42,443 nt of DNA, taken from the NCBI GenBank assembly GCA_025462945.1, contig JAOAPO010000359.1:1-42443 (forward strand), read 5' to 3'. Numbering within the stretch: the stretch's first letter is position 1; each line of letters begins with the position of its first letter. Source of the DNA: Bryobacterales bacterium (lineage in GTDB: Bacteria > Acidobacteriota > Terriglobia > Bryobacterales > Bryobacteraceae). Positions 16,331 to 24,511 of the stretch are shown piece by piece. The notes beneath the pieces are model-generated. The model was not told the origin of the DNA, made no database searches, and worked only from the letters and a program-made list of their open reading frames with translations. The position numbers and the translations under genes were made by a program.

Positions 16331-19300
16331 CTACAGGGCCGGAAGTTGGTGCGGTTTCTCCTTGCCTTCGAAGATTCTGTAGAGGGCCGGGAGCATTACC
16401 AGGGTGAGCAGCGTGGAACTCACCAAACCGCCGATCACCACCACTGCGAGGGGTCTTTGGACCTCGGAGCCCGGTCCTGTCGAAAACAGGAACGGAACCA
16501 GGCCCAAAGCCGCCACCGTCGCCGTCATCATCACCGGACGGAACCGCATTTGTGCCCCTTCCCGGATCGCTTCGGCCTGTGGCATCCCGTTCGCCCGCAG
16601 GCCGCGAATGTACGAAACCAGCACCACGCCGTTCAGAACCGCGATGCCCCAGAGGGCGATGAAACCGACCGAAGCCGGCACGGAAAGGTACTCGCCGCTG
16701 AAGAAGAGGGCCGCCACCCCGCCCATCGAGGCGAACGGGAGCACCAGAATAATCAGCGTCGCAAACCGCAAAGAACCGAAAAGCAGAAAGAGGAGGAAGA
16801 AAATGGCGCCAATCGTAATCGGCACAATGACCATCAGGTGGGCACGTGCCCGCTCCATGTTCTCGAACTGGCCGCCCCATTCGTAGTAGTAGGACGGAGG
16901 CAAGGCAACCTGCTTCGTCACCTTCGCCCGCAATTCCGTCACGAAGCCGCCCAGATCGCGGTCCCGGACGTTGACGCCGACCACGATCCGGCGCCGTCCC
17001 ATCTCTCGCTTAATCTGGGAAGCGCCCTCGAGCAGTTCGATCTTCGCCAGATTGCCCAGCGCCACCTGGGCGCCGGCCGTCCCGGTCATCATGATGTTCC
17101 GGATGGACGCCAGGTTGTTGCGGAACTCGGGCGGATACCGAACCACCGCCTGGAAGCGCCGTTCGCCCTCGTAGATCTCAGTGGCGGATCGGCCCGCGAC
17201 CGCCGCCTCGATCACGTCGTTCACGTCCCCCACGTTCAGGCCATACCGCGCAATAGCCTGACGATCGATCGCCACATTGAGGTTCTGCTGGCCCGTCACG
17301 CGGTCCACCTTGATGTCGGCTGTGCCCCGAATGCCCGCCGCCACTTTCGCAACATCTTCGGCGCGGGCGCGCAAAGTTTCCAGATCGTCGCCGAAGATCT
17401 TCACGGCAATGTCGGCGCGAACGCCGGTCACCATCTCGTCCACTCGGTCCGAGATCGGCTGCGCCATCACGACATTGACGCCAGGCAAACCCGAAAGCTT
17501 TTCGCGGATCTCATCGGCGATCATTTCCTGCGTTCGTCCCGGGCGTTTCTCGACCGGTGAGAGTTGGGCCATCAGATCGGATTCGTTGTACCCGGCGGGG
17601 TCGACCGGCGACTCGCCGCGTCCCAGGCGTGACACGACGTACTCCACGCCGTCAACGCTTCGGACCCTCTTGATGGCTTCCATCTCCATGAGAATTGACT
17701 CGTCGAGCGAGATATCCGGCACGCGGTCCGCGTTGGGGGAAATGGTGCCCTCTTTGAGTTCCGGGATGAACGAGGTCCCCAGCAACGGGAACAGTGACAT
17801 GCAGGCTGCGAAGGCCACGACCGCGAGCCCGACCGTTTTGTACTCATTGTTCGTGGCCCAGGTCAACATGGCCACGTAGGGCCGCTTCATGAGCCGGACA
17901 AAGAAGGTGTCGTGCTCGCTGCCGCCCTTCAGCAGCATCAACGAGAGGACGGGAGAAAGGGTCAACGAGAGGATGAGGGAGATGCCAAGCGCAATCGCAA
18001 TCGTGTACGCCAGAGGCGCGAACATCTTGCCTTCCATGCCCTCAAGTGTCATGAGCGGCAGAAAGACCAGGATGATGATGCAGATGCCGAAGATCACCGG
18101 CGTGCCCACTTCCATCACCGCGGCGTGGACCGTCTTCAGGCGGCTCTGGTCGGGGTGGTGGCCGAGCTGCGAGAAGACGTTCTCGACCACCACCACCGAG
18201 CCGTCGACCATCAGCCCGACCGCGATCGCAAGTCCACCAAGCGACATTAGATTGGCGGACATCCCGTAGTGGTTCATCACCAGGAACGTGAGCACGGGCG
18301 TCAGTATCAGAGTTGCGATGACGATGACGCTGGACCGCAGGTCGCCGAGGAACAGGAACAACACCACGACCACCAGAACGACGCCCTCTCCCAGCACCTT
18401 TGTGACCGTATGGACCGCTGCGTCCACCAGCACCGAGCGGTCGTAGTACGGCACGATTCTGAGCCCGTCCGGCAACATGTTGTTGGAGTTGATTTCCTCC
18501 ACACGGGCCTTGATTTTGGTGACGATCTCTTTGGCGTTACCGCTCGCGATCATCATGACGATGCCGCCTACAGCTTCCGTATAGCCGCCCTTGATCATGG
18601 CGCCGTAGCGGACTTCCTCGCCCATCTTCACCTCCGCCACGTCGCGAACGAAAACAGGCGTGCCGTGAGACTCCTTGAGAACCACGCTGCGAATGTCGTC
18701 GAGGCTCTTGATCAGGCCGAGTCCGCGCACCAGATAGACCTGCGGGCCTTGCGGCAGGATGCCGCCGCTGGCGTTGGCGTTGTTCCGCGCAAGGGCCTCT
18801 CGGACGTGGTGGATGTTGACGCCGAAGGACCTCATCTTGTACGGGTCGACCAGAACCTGATACTGCTTGACGTAGCCGCCGGTGGAATTGATCTCGGCAA
18901 CGCCCGAGATGGAGCGGAGCAGAGGTCTGGCGACCCAGTCCTGAACGATGCGCCGCTGCACAAGTTCATCTTTCGTGAGTTCGCGCTCGCCGTCAGAAGC
19001 GTTCTCGAGCGTGTATTGGTACACCTCGCTCAGAGCAGTGGAAACAGGACCGAGAGTCGGTAGAATCCCTTCCGGCAGCCGGCTTTTGACGTCTCCCAGG
19101 CGCTCGGCCACGAGCTGTCGGGCGAAGTAGACCGGCGTGTCGTCATTAAAGACGAGAGTCACGATGGAAAGGCCGGGCTCGTTCTGCGACCGCATTTCGG
19201 TCATGCCGGGAAGGCCGGTCATACCGATCTCAACCGGGATGGTCACGATACGTTCCACTTCGTCGGGCGAGCGGCCGGGTACCTCGGTCGCCACCTGAAC

Positions 19301-19438
19301 CTGGATGTTGGTGACGTCGGGGAACGCGTCTACCGAGAGCTTGCGGGTGGCGTCTATGCCGAAGCCGAGTGCGATCGCGGCCGTCACTACCACCACTACA
19401 CGATGTTTGAGCGCGCTTGCAACCAGAGCGTTGAGCAT
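16331..19438 (-). CDS. Heavy-metal efflux RND permease, CzcA/CusA family
   Basis: Inner-membrane proton-driven RND pump subunit, 1035 residues, the usual length for the heavy-metal (HME) class. Features include the N-terminal first TM segment, AFPDVTNIQVQVATEVPGRS, the TM4 region LAIAVGLMVDGSVVVVEN with proton-relay D412 and E419, GTSFIPELKEGT (about 555-565), and the C-terminal RFRPVMMTATVAALGLVPF. At the site where CusA, from memory, has a copper-binding methionine in RIDMLSTG, this protein has RVDEMVTG (E668), as in CzcA-type divalent-cation pumps, so Zn/Co/Cd/Ni is more likely than Cu/Ag. Exact metal specificity is inference. It follows the adaptor gene by 3 bp in an outer-membrane factor-adaptor-pump operon, and a two-component system diverges from the operon's 5' end. 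Confidence 0.95.
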   Translation of the reverse strand: MLNALVASALKHRVVVVVTAAIALGFGIDATRKLSVDAFPDVTNIQVQVATEVPGRSPDEVERIVTIPVEIGMTGLPGMTEMRSQNEPGLSIVTLVFNDDTPVYFARQLVAERLGDVKSRLPEGILPTLGPVSTALSEVYQYTLENASDGERELTKDELVQRRIVQDWVARPLLRSISGVAEINSTGGYVKQYQVLVDPYKMRSFGVNIHHVREALARNNANASGGILPQGPQVYLVRGLGLIKSLDDIRSVVLKESHGTPVFVRDVAEVKMGEEVRYGAMIKGGYTEAVGGIVMMIASGNAKEIVTKIKARVEEINSNNMLPDGLRIVPYYDRSVLVDAAVHTVTKVLGEGVVLVVVVLFLFLGDLRSSVIVIATLILTPVLTFLVMNHYGMSANLMSLGGLAIAVGLMVDGSVVVVENVFSQLGHHPDQSRLKTVHAAVMEVGTPVIFGICIIILVFLPLMTLEGMEGKMFAPLAYTIAIALGISLILSLTLSPVLSLMLLKGGSEHDTFFVRLMKRPYVAMLTWATNNEYKTVGLAVVAFAACMSLFPLLGTSFIPELKEGTISPNADRVPDISLDESILMEMEAIKRVRSVDGVEYVVSRLGRGESPVDPAGYNESDLMAQLSPVEKRPGRTQEMIADEIREKLSGLPGVNVVMAQPISDRVDEMVTGVRADIAVKIFGDDLETLRARAEDVAKVAAGIRGTADIKVDRVTGQQNLNVAIDRQAIARYGLNVGDVNDVIEAAVAGRSATEIYEGERRFQAVVRYPPEFRNNLASIRNIMMTGTAGAQVALGNLAKIELLEGASQIKREMGRRRIVVGVNVRDRDLGGFVTELRAKVTKQVALPPSYYYEWGGQFENMERARAHLMVIVPITIGAIFFLLFLLFGSLRFATLIILVLPFASMGGVAALFFSGEYLSVPASVGFIALWGIAVLNGVVLVSYIRGLRANGMPQAEAIREGAQMRFRPVMMTATVAALGLVPFLFSTGPGSEVQRPLAVVVIGGLVSSTLLTLVMLPALYRIFEGKEKPHQLPAL

Positions 19439-19441
19439 CGG

Positions 19442-20599
19442 CTACCGGCTCCCCATCAGCGCGGTGCGCTTGCGCTCATTGTTCACGTGGAAGGCGCCGT
19501 CGAGGATGATCCTCTCGCCTTCCTTCAAGCCGTCCGTAAGAATGCGGAAGGTATCGAATTCTCCCGCGAGCGTGACGGGCTTGAGGCTGAACGTGTCCGT
19601 TTTTGTTTCGGCCAGGACGTAGTCTTTGTCATCCTCGCGAACCAGCGCGGTGCGGGGCACCACGAGTTGCGCTTGTGCCCCGTCTTTCAAGACCATGGTC
19701 GCGAGCATCGAGGGCTTGTAGCGACGCCCTTGATTGACAACATCCATACGGGCCTGTACGGTGCGGGTCTCCGGATTCACGAGCGCGCTGACGAATGAAA
19801 TTCTGCCGCGGATCAGCTTGCCGGGATAAGCCGCGAGCTCCGCTTCAGCCGTCTTGCCGACGGTCAGGTTGGCCGCGGCCTGCTCAGGCACGTCCGCGGT
19901 GATCCAGAGCGTCGAAAGATCGGCCAGCACGAAGAGGATATCGGCTCCTTCCACGATCTGGCCGACGGTGACCCTCCGTTCCATCACGGTGCCTTCCTCA
20001 CTGGCGATCACGGAAATCTGAGCGTTGAGGGTGCGGCTGGTCTCAAGGCCCCTGATCGCCTGGTCGGTCATGCCGAGCAGACGCAGATGATCCTGGTAGC
20101 CGGAGATTTCGCCGTTGGTTTGGGTGAGTTCGGTCTGCCGCCGTTGCAGTTCCGCGGAGCCGATGACCCCGGCGTCCAACAGTTGTTGGGCCCGGTCTAC
20201 CGCGCGTTGCCCGTATTGTTGCTGGGTGAGGGCCTTGAGCAACTGGCTTTGCGCTTCGGAGAGCTGGGCGCTGCGCAGAGTAGCCAGAATCTGCCCTTTC
20301 TTCACGGTCTCACCCGGGTTGGCGAAGAGTTCCGTAACGCGGCCTCCGACGGGGGCGCTCACGCGAGTGATGCGCCGCTCATCGGCCTCCACGCGGCCGG
20401 CGACCCGGAAGCTGCCGACCACTTCTTTCCACGATGGCCGGCCCACGCGAATCTGCTTCGCCAGTTCCGCGTTGACGGTGATCTCCATGGGGTTGTTTTT
20501 CGGCTGGTCCATCACCGCCGTTTCGGCTGGTTTGACCGCACTTTTGCCGCAACCGGTGAGGAGCACCGCGGTGAGGACGGCGAGGTATCGGGTTGTCAT
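19442..20599 (-). CDS. RND efflux periplasmic adaptor (CusB/HlyD-type membrane fusion lipoprotein)
   Basis: Periplasmic adaptor joining the RND pump to the outer-membrane channel, 385 residues. The N-terminus MTTRYLAVLTAVLLTGCGKS is a lipoprotein signal with lipobox LTGC. The family order follows: a lipoyl-like half (RVSAPVGGRVTELFANPGET), an alpha-helical hairpin (about 110-175, QSQLLKALTQQQYGQRAVDR), the second lipoyl half (SVIASEEGTVMERRVTVG), a beta-barrel (LWITADVPEQAAANL) and a membrane-proximal domain (VVPRTALVREDDKDYVL). The ATG at 20599 is chosen because AGGA lies 5 bp upstream and the lipobox is then correctly placed. The frame continues 14 codons further but without signal-peptide logic. 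The preceding gene's TAA stop lies one base upstream of this ATG, so translation may be coupled. Confidence 0.94.
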   Translation of the reverse strand: MTTRYLAVLTAVLLTGCGKSAVKPAETAVMDQPKNNPMEITVNAELAKQIRVGRPSWKEVVGSFRVAGRVEADERRITRVSAPVGGRVTELFANPGETVKKGQILATLRSAQLSEAQSQLLKALTQQQYGQRAVDRAQQLLDAGVIGSAELQRRQTELTQTNGEISGYQDHLRLLGMTDQAIRGLETSRTLNAQISVIASEEGTVMERRVTVGQIVEGADILFVLADLSTLWITADVPEQAAANLTVGKTAEAELAAYPGKLIRGRISFVSALVNPETRTVQARMDVVNQGRRYKPSMLATMVLKDGAQAQLVVPRTALVREDDKDYVLAETKTDTFSLKPVTLAGEFDTFRILTDGLKEGERIILDGAFHVNNERKRTALMGSR

Positions 20600-20600
20600 C

Positions 20601-21902
20601 TTATTCCTGGAAATCAGAACCACGGAGTTGCTCCAGTTCAATGCGCGCCGACTGCCTGTCGAACTGCGCGTTCAGATAATCGAAGCGGATGCTGCGCAGC
20701 ACGCGTTGTGCGTCGAGCACCTCGAGAATGCCGCGTTCACCGAGGCGGTAAGCGGTCTCGGCGGCGGCGAGAGCGGCCTCGGCTTCGCGAAGACTGCCGT
20801 CCTCGTAGGCCCGCAATTGCTGGCTCGCCACTTGGTACTCGCCGTAAGCGCGTTCGAGCTGTGACGTGATCTCCAGTTCGAACGCAGAGGTTGAGGCGGT
20901 GGCCTGCGAGATGCCTGCCGCGGCTTCGGCGATGGGGCCCTGCCGGCGGTTGGCGAGGGGGAGAGGGATGCTGACGCCAACGCGCCAATAGTGGTTGTCG
21001 GGCTGGCGTTCGTACTCACTGAGCAGCGTGGGCTGCGGCTTGCGCAGCGTCTCTTCATTGTTCAGGATGGCGCGGGCGCGGCGGACTTCGGTCCGGAGCC
21101 GGGCGAGCGCGGGGTGAGTGGCGAGGGCGGCGTTGCGCAGGTCAGCAAAGGCAGGCAGGTCGAGCGCCGGGGAGAGAGTGCCGTCCAGTGTGATGTCTTC
21201 CGTTGCCGGCAGGCCGAGCAGAGCGCGGAGCTGGGCGACAGCGGTGGTTAAGCGGAGCTGGGCACCGCGGAGTTGGGCGTTGGCTGCGTTGACTTCGGTC
21301 TCGGCCCGGATGAGTTCGAGGCGGGCCGCTTCGCCCACCTGCACCTGAATGCGAATGCGGCGTTCCAGGTCTTCGACGATGCGCCGGCTCTCTTCAGCCA
21401 TCGCGATCTCCTGGCGGCGGCGCAACGCCTGGTAGAAGGCCTGCTTCACGGCTCCACGAAGGGCCAGTTGCGTTTCCGCCAACAGATAGTCGGTGCTTTC
21501 CCGGCCGATTTCAGCGACGTTGAGCCGAGCCTGGCGGACGGAGGGCAGTTCGATGAGTTGCGCCACGCCAAAATGCTGCTGCCCGCCAGCAGCGGCGCTG
21601 GGCTGCAACAGGTGTTGCCGTCCGGTGACGTAGTTGAAGTCAGGGTTGGGGCGGGCGCGGGCGGTGGTGACCGCGGCGCGTGCACCCTCTCCAATTGCCG
21701 CAGCAACGCGCAACTGGGGATTGTTGGCAGCGGCAAGTTCCAGCGCCCTGGACAGGGTCATCGGCGCGGTTTGGGCCGTTGCGGTCCCGCTTAGCAGGAG
21801 TAAGAGGACCAAGGTTGGGTGATACACGCCACGGGTTGTGCAGCCTCGTGACCAATCCCAAGCTGTTGATTTTGTTCGTACAGAGACGGGGAGGTGTCCC
21901 AT
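20601..21902 (-). CDS. Outer-membrane efflux channel, TolC/CusC family
   Basis: Outer-membrane factor of the metal efflux pump, first gene of the operon. The mature protein shows the TolC duplicated pattern of long helical hairpins: MTLSRALELAAANNPQLRVA at the start and a second repeat with AFADLRNAALATHPALARLR. It ends with GERGILEVLDAQRVL, a strongly conserved segment of the family. A hydrophobic signal core, PTLVLLLLLSGTATAQ, precedes the mature part. The start is uncertain. The ATG at 21902 has GGAG 10 bp upstream but gives a long, basic N-region, while a GTG at 21827 would start directly before the hydrophobic core without a visible Shine-Dalgarno. Either way about 409-434 residues result. 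It is divergent from the sensor kinase gene. Confidence 0.92.
   Translation of the reverse strand: MGHLPVSVRTKSTAWDWSRGCTTRGVYHPTLVLLLLLSGTATAQTAPMTLSRALELAAANNPQLRVAAAIGEGARAAVTTARARPNPDFNYVTGRQHLLQPSAAAGGQQHFGVAQLIELPSVRQARLNVAEIGRESTDYLLAETQLALRGAVKQAFYQALRRRQEIAMAEESRRIVEDLERRIRIQVQVGEAARLELIRAETEVNAANAQLRGAQLRLTTAVAQLRALLGLPATEDITLDGTLSPALDLPAFADLRNAALATHPALARLRTEVRRARAILNNEETLRKPQPTLLSEYERQPDNHYWRVGVSIPLPLANRRQGPIAEAAAGISQATASTSAFELEITSQLERAYGEYQVASQQLRAYEDGSLREAEAALAAAETAYRLGERGILEVLDAQRVLRSIRFDYLNAQFDRQSARIELEQLRGSDFQE
20605..20608 (-). promoter_or_regulatory. Shine-Dalgarno fixing the adaptor start
   Basis: AGGA on the minus strand, 5 bp before the ATG at 20599, located inside the last codons of the outer-membrane factor gene. 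It decides the start that leaves a correct lipoprotein signal. Confidence 0.7.
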
Positions 21903-22003
21903 ATGGTGCAGTCTCCACCACGCCCTATGTACGATTAGGGGCAGGCCTGTGCGTGGAACCAACAACTTGGCAGCGGTACCTAAAGTGCAAACAGGAGCGG
22001 TCT
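21903..22003. other. Divergent control region between the efflux operon and its two-component genes
   Basis: About 100 bp (or 176 bp if the channel gene starts at GTG 21827) must hold the promoters for both directions. The region is not clearly palindromic, and I found no convincing sigma-54 -24/-12 element, although the adjacent regulator is of the sigma-54-activating type. AGGAG for the kinase lies at its right end. Confidence 0.5.
21993..21997 (+). promoter_or_regulatory. Shine-Dalgarno fixing the sensor kinase GTG start
   Basis: AGGAG followed by a 6-bp spacer (CGGTCT) and GTG at 22004. It supports this start over the long upstream open frame, which overlaps the divergent channel gene. 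Confidence 0.75.
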
Positions 22004-23098
22004 GTGAGTGAGATTACCCGCAGTAAGGAATTTCGAATGGCGGCTATCGGGATCGTGGTGATCGTGATCTCGGGTCTGATGTGGGTGGTTCCGCCGGCCG
22101 AGGTGGAGGTGGAGAATTCGCTCCATCACCTGAACTTCATCCCGATTCTGTTGTCGGCCGTTCTGCTGAGCTGGGGCGGCGCGGCGCTGACAACGCTGGC
22201 CACGGCCATCGCGCAGTCGCCATACATTCTGATTAGCCAGCGTGTATCGCCAGAGAACGCTCTGGATCAGGTGGTTGAGTTGTCCATCTTCGGAGTGGCG
22301 GGCGTTTTTGCCGGCTTTCTGTCCGATCGAGAGCGGCGGCAGAAGGTAGAACTGGAGTCTGCGTCGGCGGAATTGCAGAGGGTATATGGCGAGTTGCAGG
22401 CCAATGTAGATCAGCTTCGGCGATCGGAGCGCCTGTATGCCGCAGGCCAGTTAGCGGCCAGCCTGGCGCACGAGATTCGCAACCCGCTGGAAGGTATCTC
22501 GGGCGCGGCGTCGCTGCTGCGGCGCGGCAAGGTCTCTGGCGAGAACTTCCGCGACTGCCTCGACATCATCGAGTTGGAATCGCAGCGCCTCAACAAACTG
22601 CTCACGGGGTTTCTGGAGTTTGCGCGTCCTCGTGCGCCGCGTTTTCAGCCAGCCGATATTGGGCTGCTGATCGACTCGGTTCGGTTGCTGGTGGCCCAGT
22701 CGCCGCTGGCCCGATCGACACCGGTGGCGGCGGTGGTGCCGGAAGGCATGTCGGAGGTGGAGTGTGACCCGGAGCAGCTGAAGCAGGTGTTGCTGAATCT
22801 GGTGCTGAACGCGGTGGAGGCATCGCCGCCGAACAGCGAGGTGACCATCGCGGCCGACCGAGTGGACGGGCATGTGAGGATCAGCGTGACGGACAAGGGG
22901 GCGGGAGTGACGCCGGGGGATGAAGACAAGATTTTTGAACCGTTCTTTACGACGCGGGAAAAGGGCAGCGGCCTGGGTCTGGCAATCGCGTCGAATATCG
23001 TTCGGCAGCATGGGGGCAATCTCGCGGCCGAAAACAATCCCGCTGGCGGCATGACGTTTCGGGTCGAGTTGCCGGTTCACCAGGAGGTGACGCAATGA
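22004..23098 (+). CDS. Membrane sensor histidine kinase of the efflux locus
   Basis: A 364-residue sensor kinase. The N-terminal third has three hydrophobic segments (about 12-30, 45-70 and 90-106) joined by short loops, so there is no large periplasmic sensor domain. A coiled coil (about 108-145) leads to a HisKA domain with phospho-acceptor H156 in SLAHEIRNPLEGISG. The HATPase domain has the N-box LLNLVLNAVEAS (N265/N269), the G1 box DKGAGV (297-302), EPFFTTREKGSGLGLA and G2 at 321-326. All motifs are intact. This NtrB/ZraS-like layout goes with an NtrC-type partner, which indeed follows with a 4-bp overlap. The divergent metal-efflux operon is the obvious target, so metal or envelope stress is the likely signal; that is inference. 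Confidence 0.93.
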   Translation: MSEITRSKEFRMAAIGIVVIVISGLMWVVPPAEVEVENSLHHLNFIPILLSAVLLSWGGAALTTLATAIAQSPYILISQRVSPENALDQVVELSIFGVAGVFAGFLSDRERRQKVELESASAELQRVYGELQANVDQLRRSERLYAAGQLAASLAHEIRNPLEGISGAASLLRRGKVSGENFRDCLDIIELESQRLNKLLTGFLEFARPRAPRFQPADIGLLIDSVRLLVAQSPLARSTPVAAVVPEGMSEVECDPEQLKQVLLNLVLNAVEASPPNSEVTIAADRVDGHVRISVTDKGAGVTPGDEDKIFEPFFTTREKGSGLGLAIASNIVRQHGGNLAAENNPAGGMTFRVELPVHQEVTQ

Positions 23099-24483
23099 AT
23101 CCGAACCTGATTGCCGTTGTGGACGATGACGCGAGCGTTCGGCGCGTTCTGAAGATGCAGTTAGAAGAGGCGGGGTATGGGGTAGCTACCGCCGCCTCGG
23201 TTGCGGAGGCGCGGGACATCCTGGCGTCGCAGAGCCCCAGGCTGGTGATTACGGATTTGAAAATGCCGGGCGCCGGGGGCATCGAGCTGCTGCGCGAGAT
23301 TCGGGAGCACCACGGGAACACCACCGTCATCATCATCACAGCTTTCGGGAGTGTGGAGACTGCGGTGGAGGCCATGAAGGCAGGGGCGTACGACTACGTC
23401 ACGAAGCCGATCGACTACGAGGCACTGGTGCTGGCGGTACATCGGGCCATGGAGCGGCAGTCGCTGCTGGAGGAAGTGCGGAATCTTAGGGCCGCCCTGG
23501 ATCAGCGATACGGGTTCGAAAACATTGTGGGGCACTCGACCTCGCTCCTGCGCGTGCTGGAGATGGCTTCGAGGGTGGCGCAGCATGATTCAACGGTGCT
23601 GATCCGTGGGGAGACGGGGACGGGCAAAGAACTGCTGGCGAGGGCGATCCACCACAACAGCAGGCGGCGGACCCGCTCATTCGTGACGATCAACTGCGGG
23701 GCGATCCCGAAGGATCTGATCGAGTCGGAACTGTTCGGGTTCCAGCGAGGAGCGTTCACCGGGGCGCTGACTGCGAAACAGGGAAAGGTGGAACTGGCCG
23801 ATAGCGGCACGCTGTTTCTGGACGAAGTGGGCGAACTGCCACCGGAGACGCAGGCGAAGATGCTGCGGCTGCTGCAGAACGGCGAGATCGAGAAGATCGG
23901 CGCGACGGGCGTGATGACTGTAAACGTCCGGGTGGTTGCGGCGACGCACCGGAACCTGCAGGCCATGGTGGAGGACGGAACCTTTCGCGAGGACCTCTAC
24001 TACCGGCTGGCGGTGGTGCCGCTGGAGCTGCCGCCGCTGCGCGAGCGCCGGGAGGATATTCCGGAACTTTTGCAGCATCTGTTCGCGAAGCTGGTGGGTC
24101 GGCATGGCATTCAGGGTCTGCGGATCGGGGCTTCCGTGAAAACGCAGCTGGCGCAGTACCGGTGGCCGGGCAATGTCCGGGAACTGGAGAACGTGATCGA
24201 GCGGATGGTGGTGCTCTCGTCCGGCGGGGAACTGACCGACGCGGACCTGCCCCCTGAGATTCGAACGACGATAACGGCGCCGACCAACGGGGGCTTCCGG
24301 CTGGAACTGCCGGAGGAGGGGCTGAGCCTGGAGGGCGTGGAGCGGGAGCTGTTGCTGCGGGCACTGGAACGGTTTCATGGGAACCAGAGCCAGGCGGCAA
24401 GATATCTGGATGTAAGCCGTCGTACTTTGATCTACCGAATGGAGAAATACGGGCTTCGCAGCGAGGTTGAGACCGGGACTTAG
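23095..24483 (+). CDS. Sigma-54-dependent response regulator (NtrC/ZraR type)
   Basis: A 462-residue regulator that activates RNA polymerase-sigma-54. Receiver domain at 1-120, with acidic pocket D10-D12, phospho-acceptor D54 in ITDLKMPG and K104. The AAA+ domain (about 143-370) has Walker A GETGTGKE (172-179), an intact sigma-54-contacting GAFTGA (219-224), Walker B GTLFLDE and the YRWPGNVRELENVIE segment. A Fis-type helix-turn-helix lies near 425-455 (NQSQAARYLDVSRRTLIYRM). The ATG overlaps the kinase stop codon, so the two are translationally coupled. Metal-efflux systems such as ZraSR use this class of regulator, whereas CusRS/CzcRS use OmpR-type regulators. The target promoters are not proven, and I could not find a convincing sigma-54 site by eye. 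Confidence 0.95.
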   Translation: MNPNLIAVVDDDASVRRVLKMQLEEAGYGVATAASVAEARDILASQSPRLVITDLKMPGAGGIELLREIREHHGNTTVIIITAFGSVETAVEAMKAGAYDYVTKPIDYEALVLAVHRAMERQSLLEEVRNLRAALDQRYGFENIVGHSTSLLRVLEMASRVAQHDSTVLIRGETGTGKELLARAIHHNSRRRTRSFVTINCGAIPKDLIESELFGFQRGAFTGALTAKQGKVELADSGTLFLDEVGELPPETQAKMLRLLQNGEIEKIGATGVMTVNVRVVAATHRNLQAMVEDGTFREDLYYRLAVVPLELPPLRERREDIPELLQHLFAKLVGRHGIQGLRIGASVKTQLAQYRWPGNVRELENVIERMVVLSSGGELTDADLPPEIRTTITAPTNGGFRLELPEEGLSLEGVERELLLRALERFHGNQSQAARYLDVSRRTLIYRMEKYGLRSEVETGT

Positions 24484-24511
24484 GCCGCATGGCTAAACTG
24501 AAGAAAGCACA

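Noticed and set aside
16311-16880. N-terminal extension of the DUF177 protein into the RND gene
   Set aside because: GGAGG directly before the ATG at 16310 and the family length support the short form.
16322-17560. Plus-strand frame of 412 codons antisense to the RND pump gene
   Set aside because: His/Arg/Gln-rich shadow of conserved pump sequence.
21839-21854. Minus-strand GG-N10-GC match (TGGTCACGAGGCTGCA) as a sigma-54 promoter for the efflux operon
   Set aside because: Apart from the core GG and GC the match is poor, such cores are expected by chance, and it lies inside the gene if the ATG at 21902 is the start.
24484-24511. Cobalamin or SAM riboswitch ahead of metH
   Set aside because: Only 28 bp separate the regulator gene from metH, too short for such an element.
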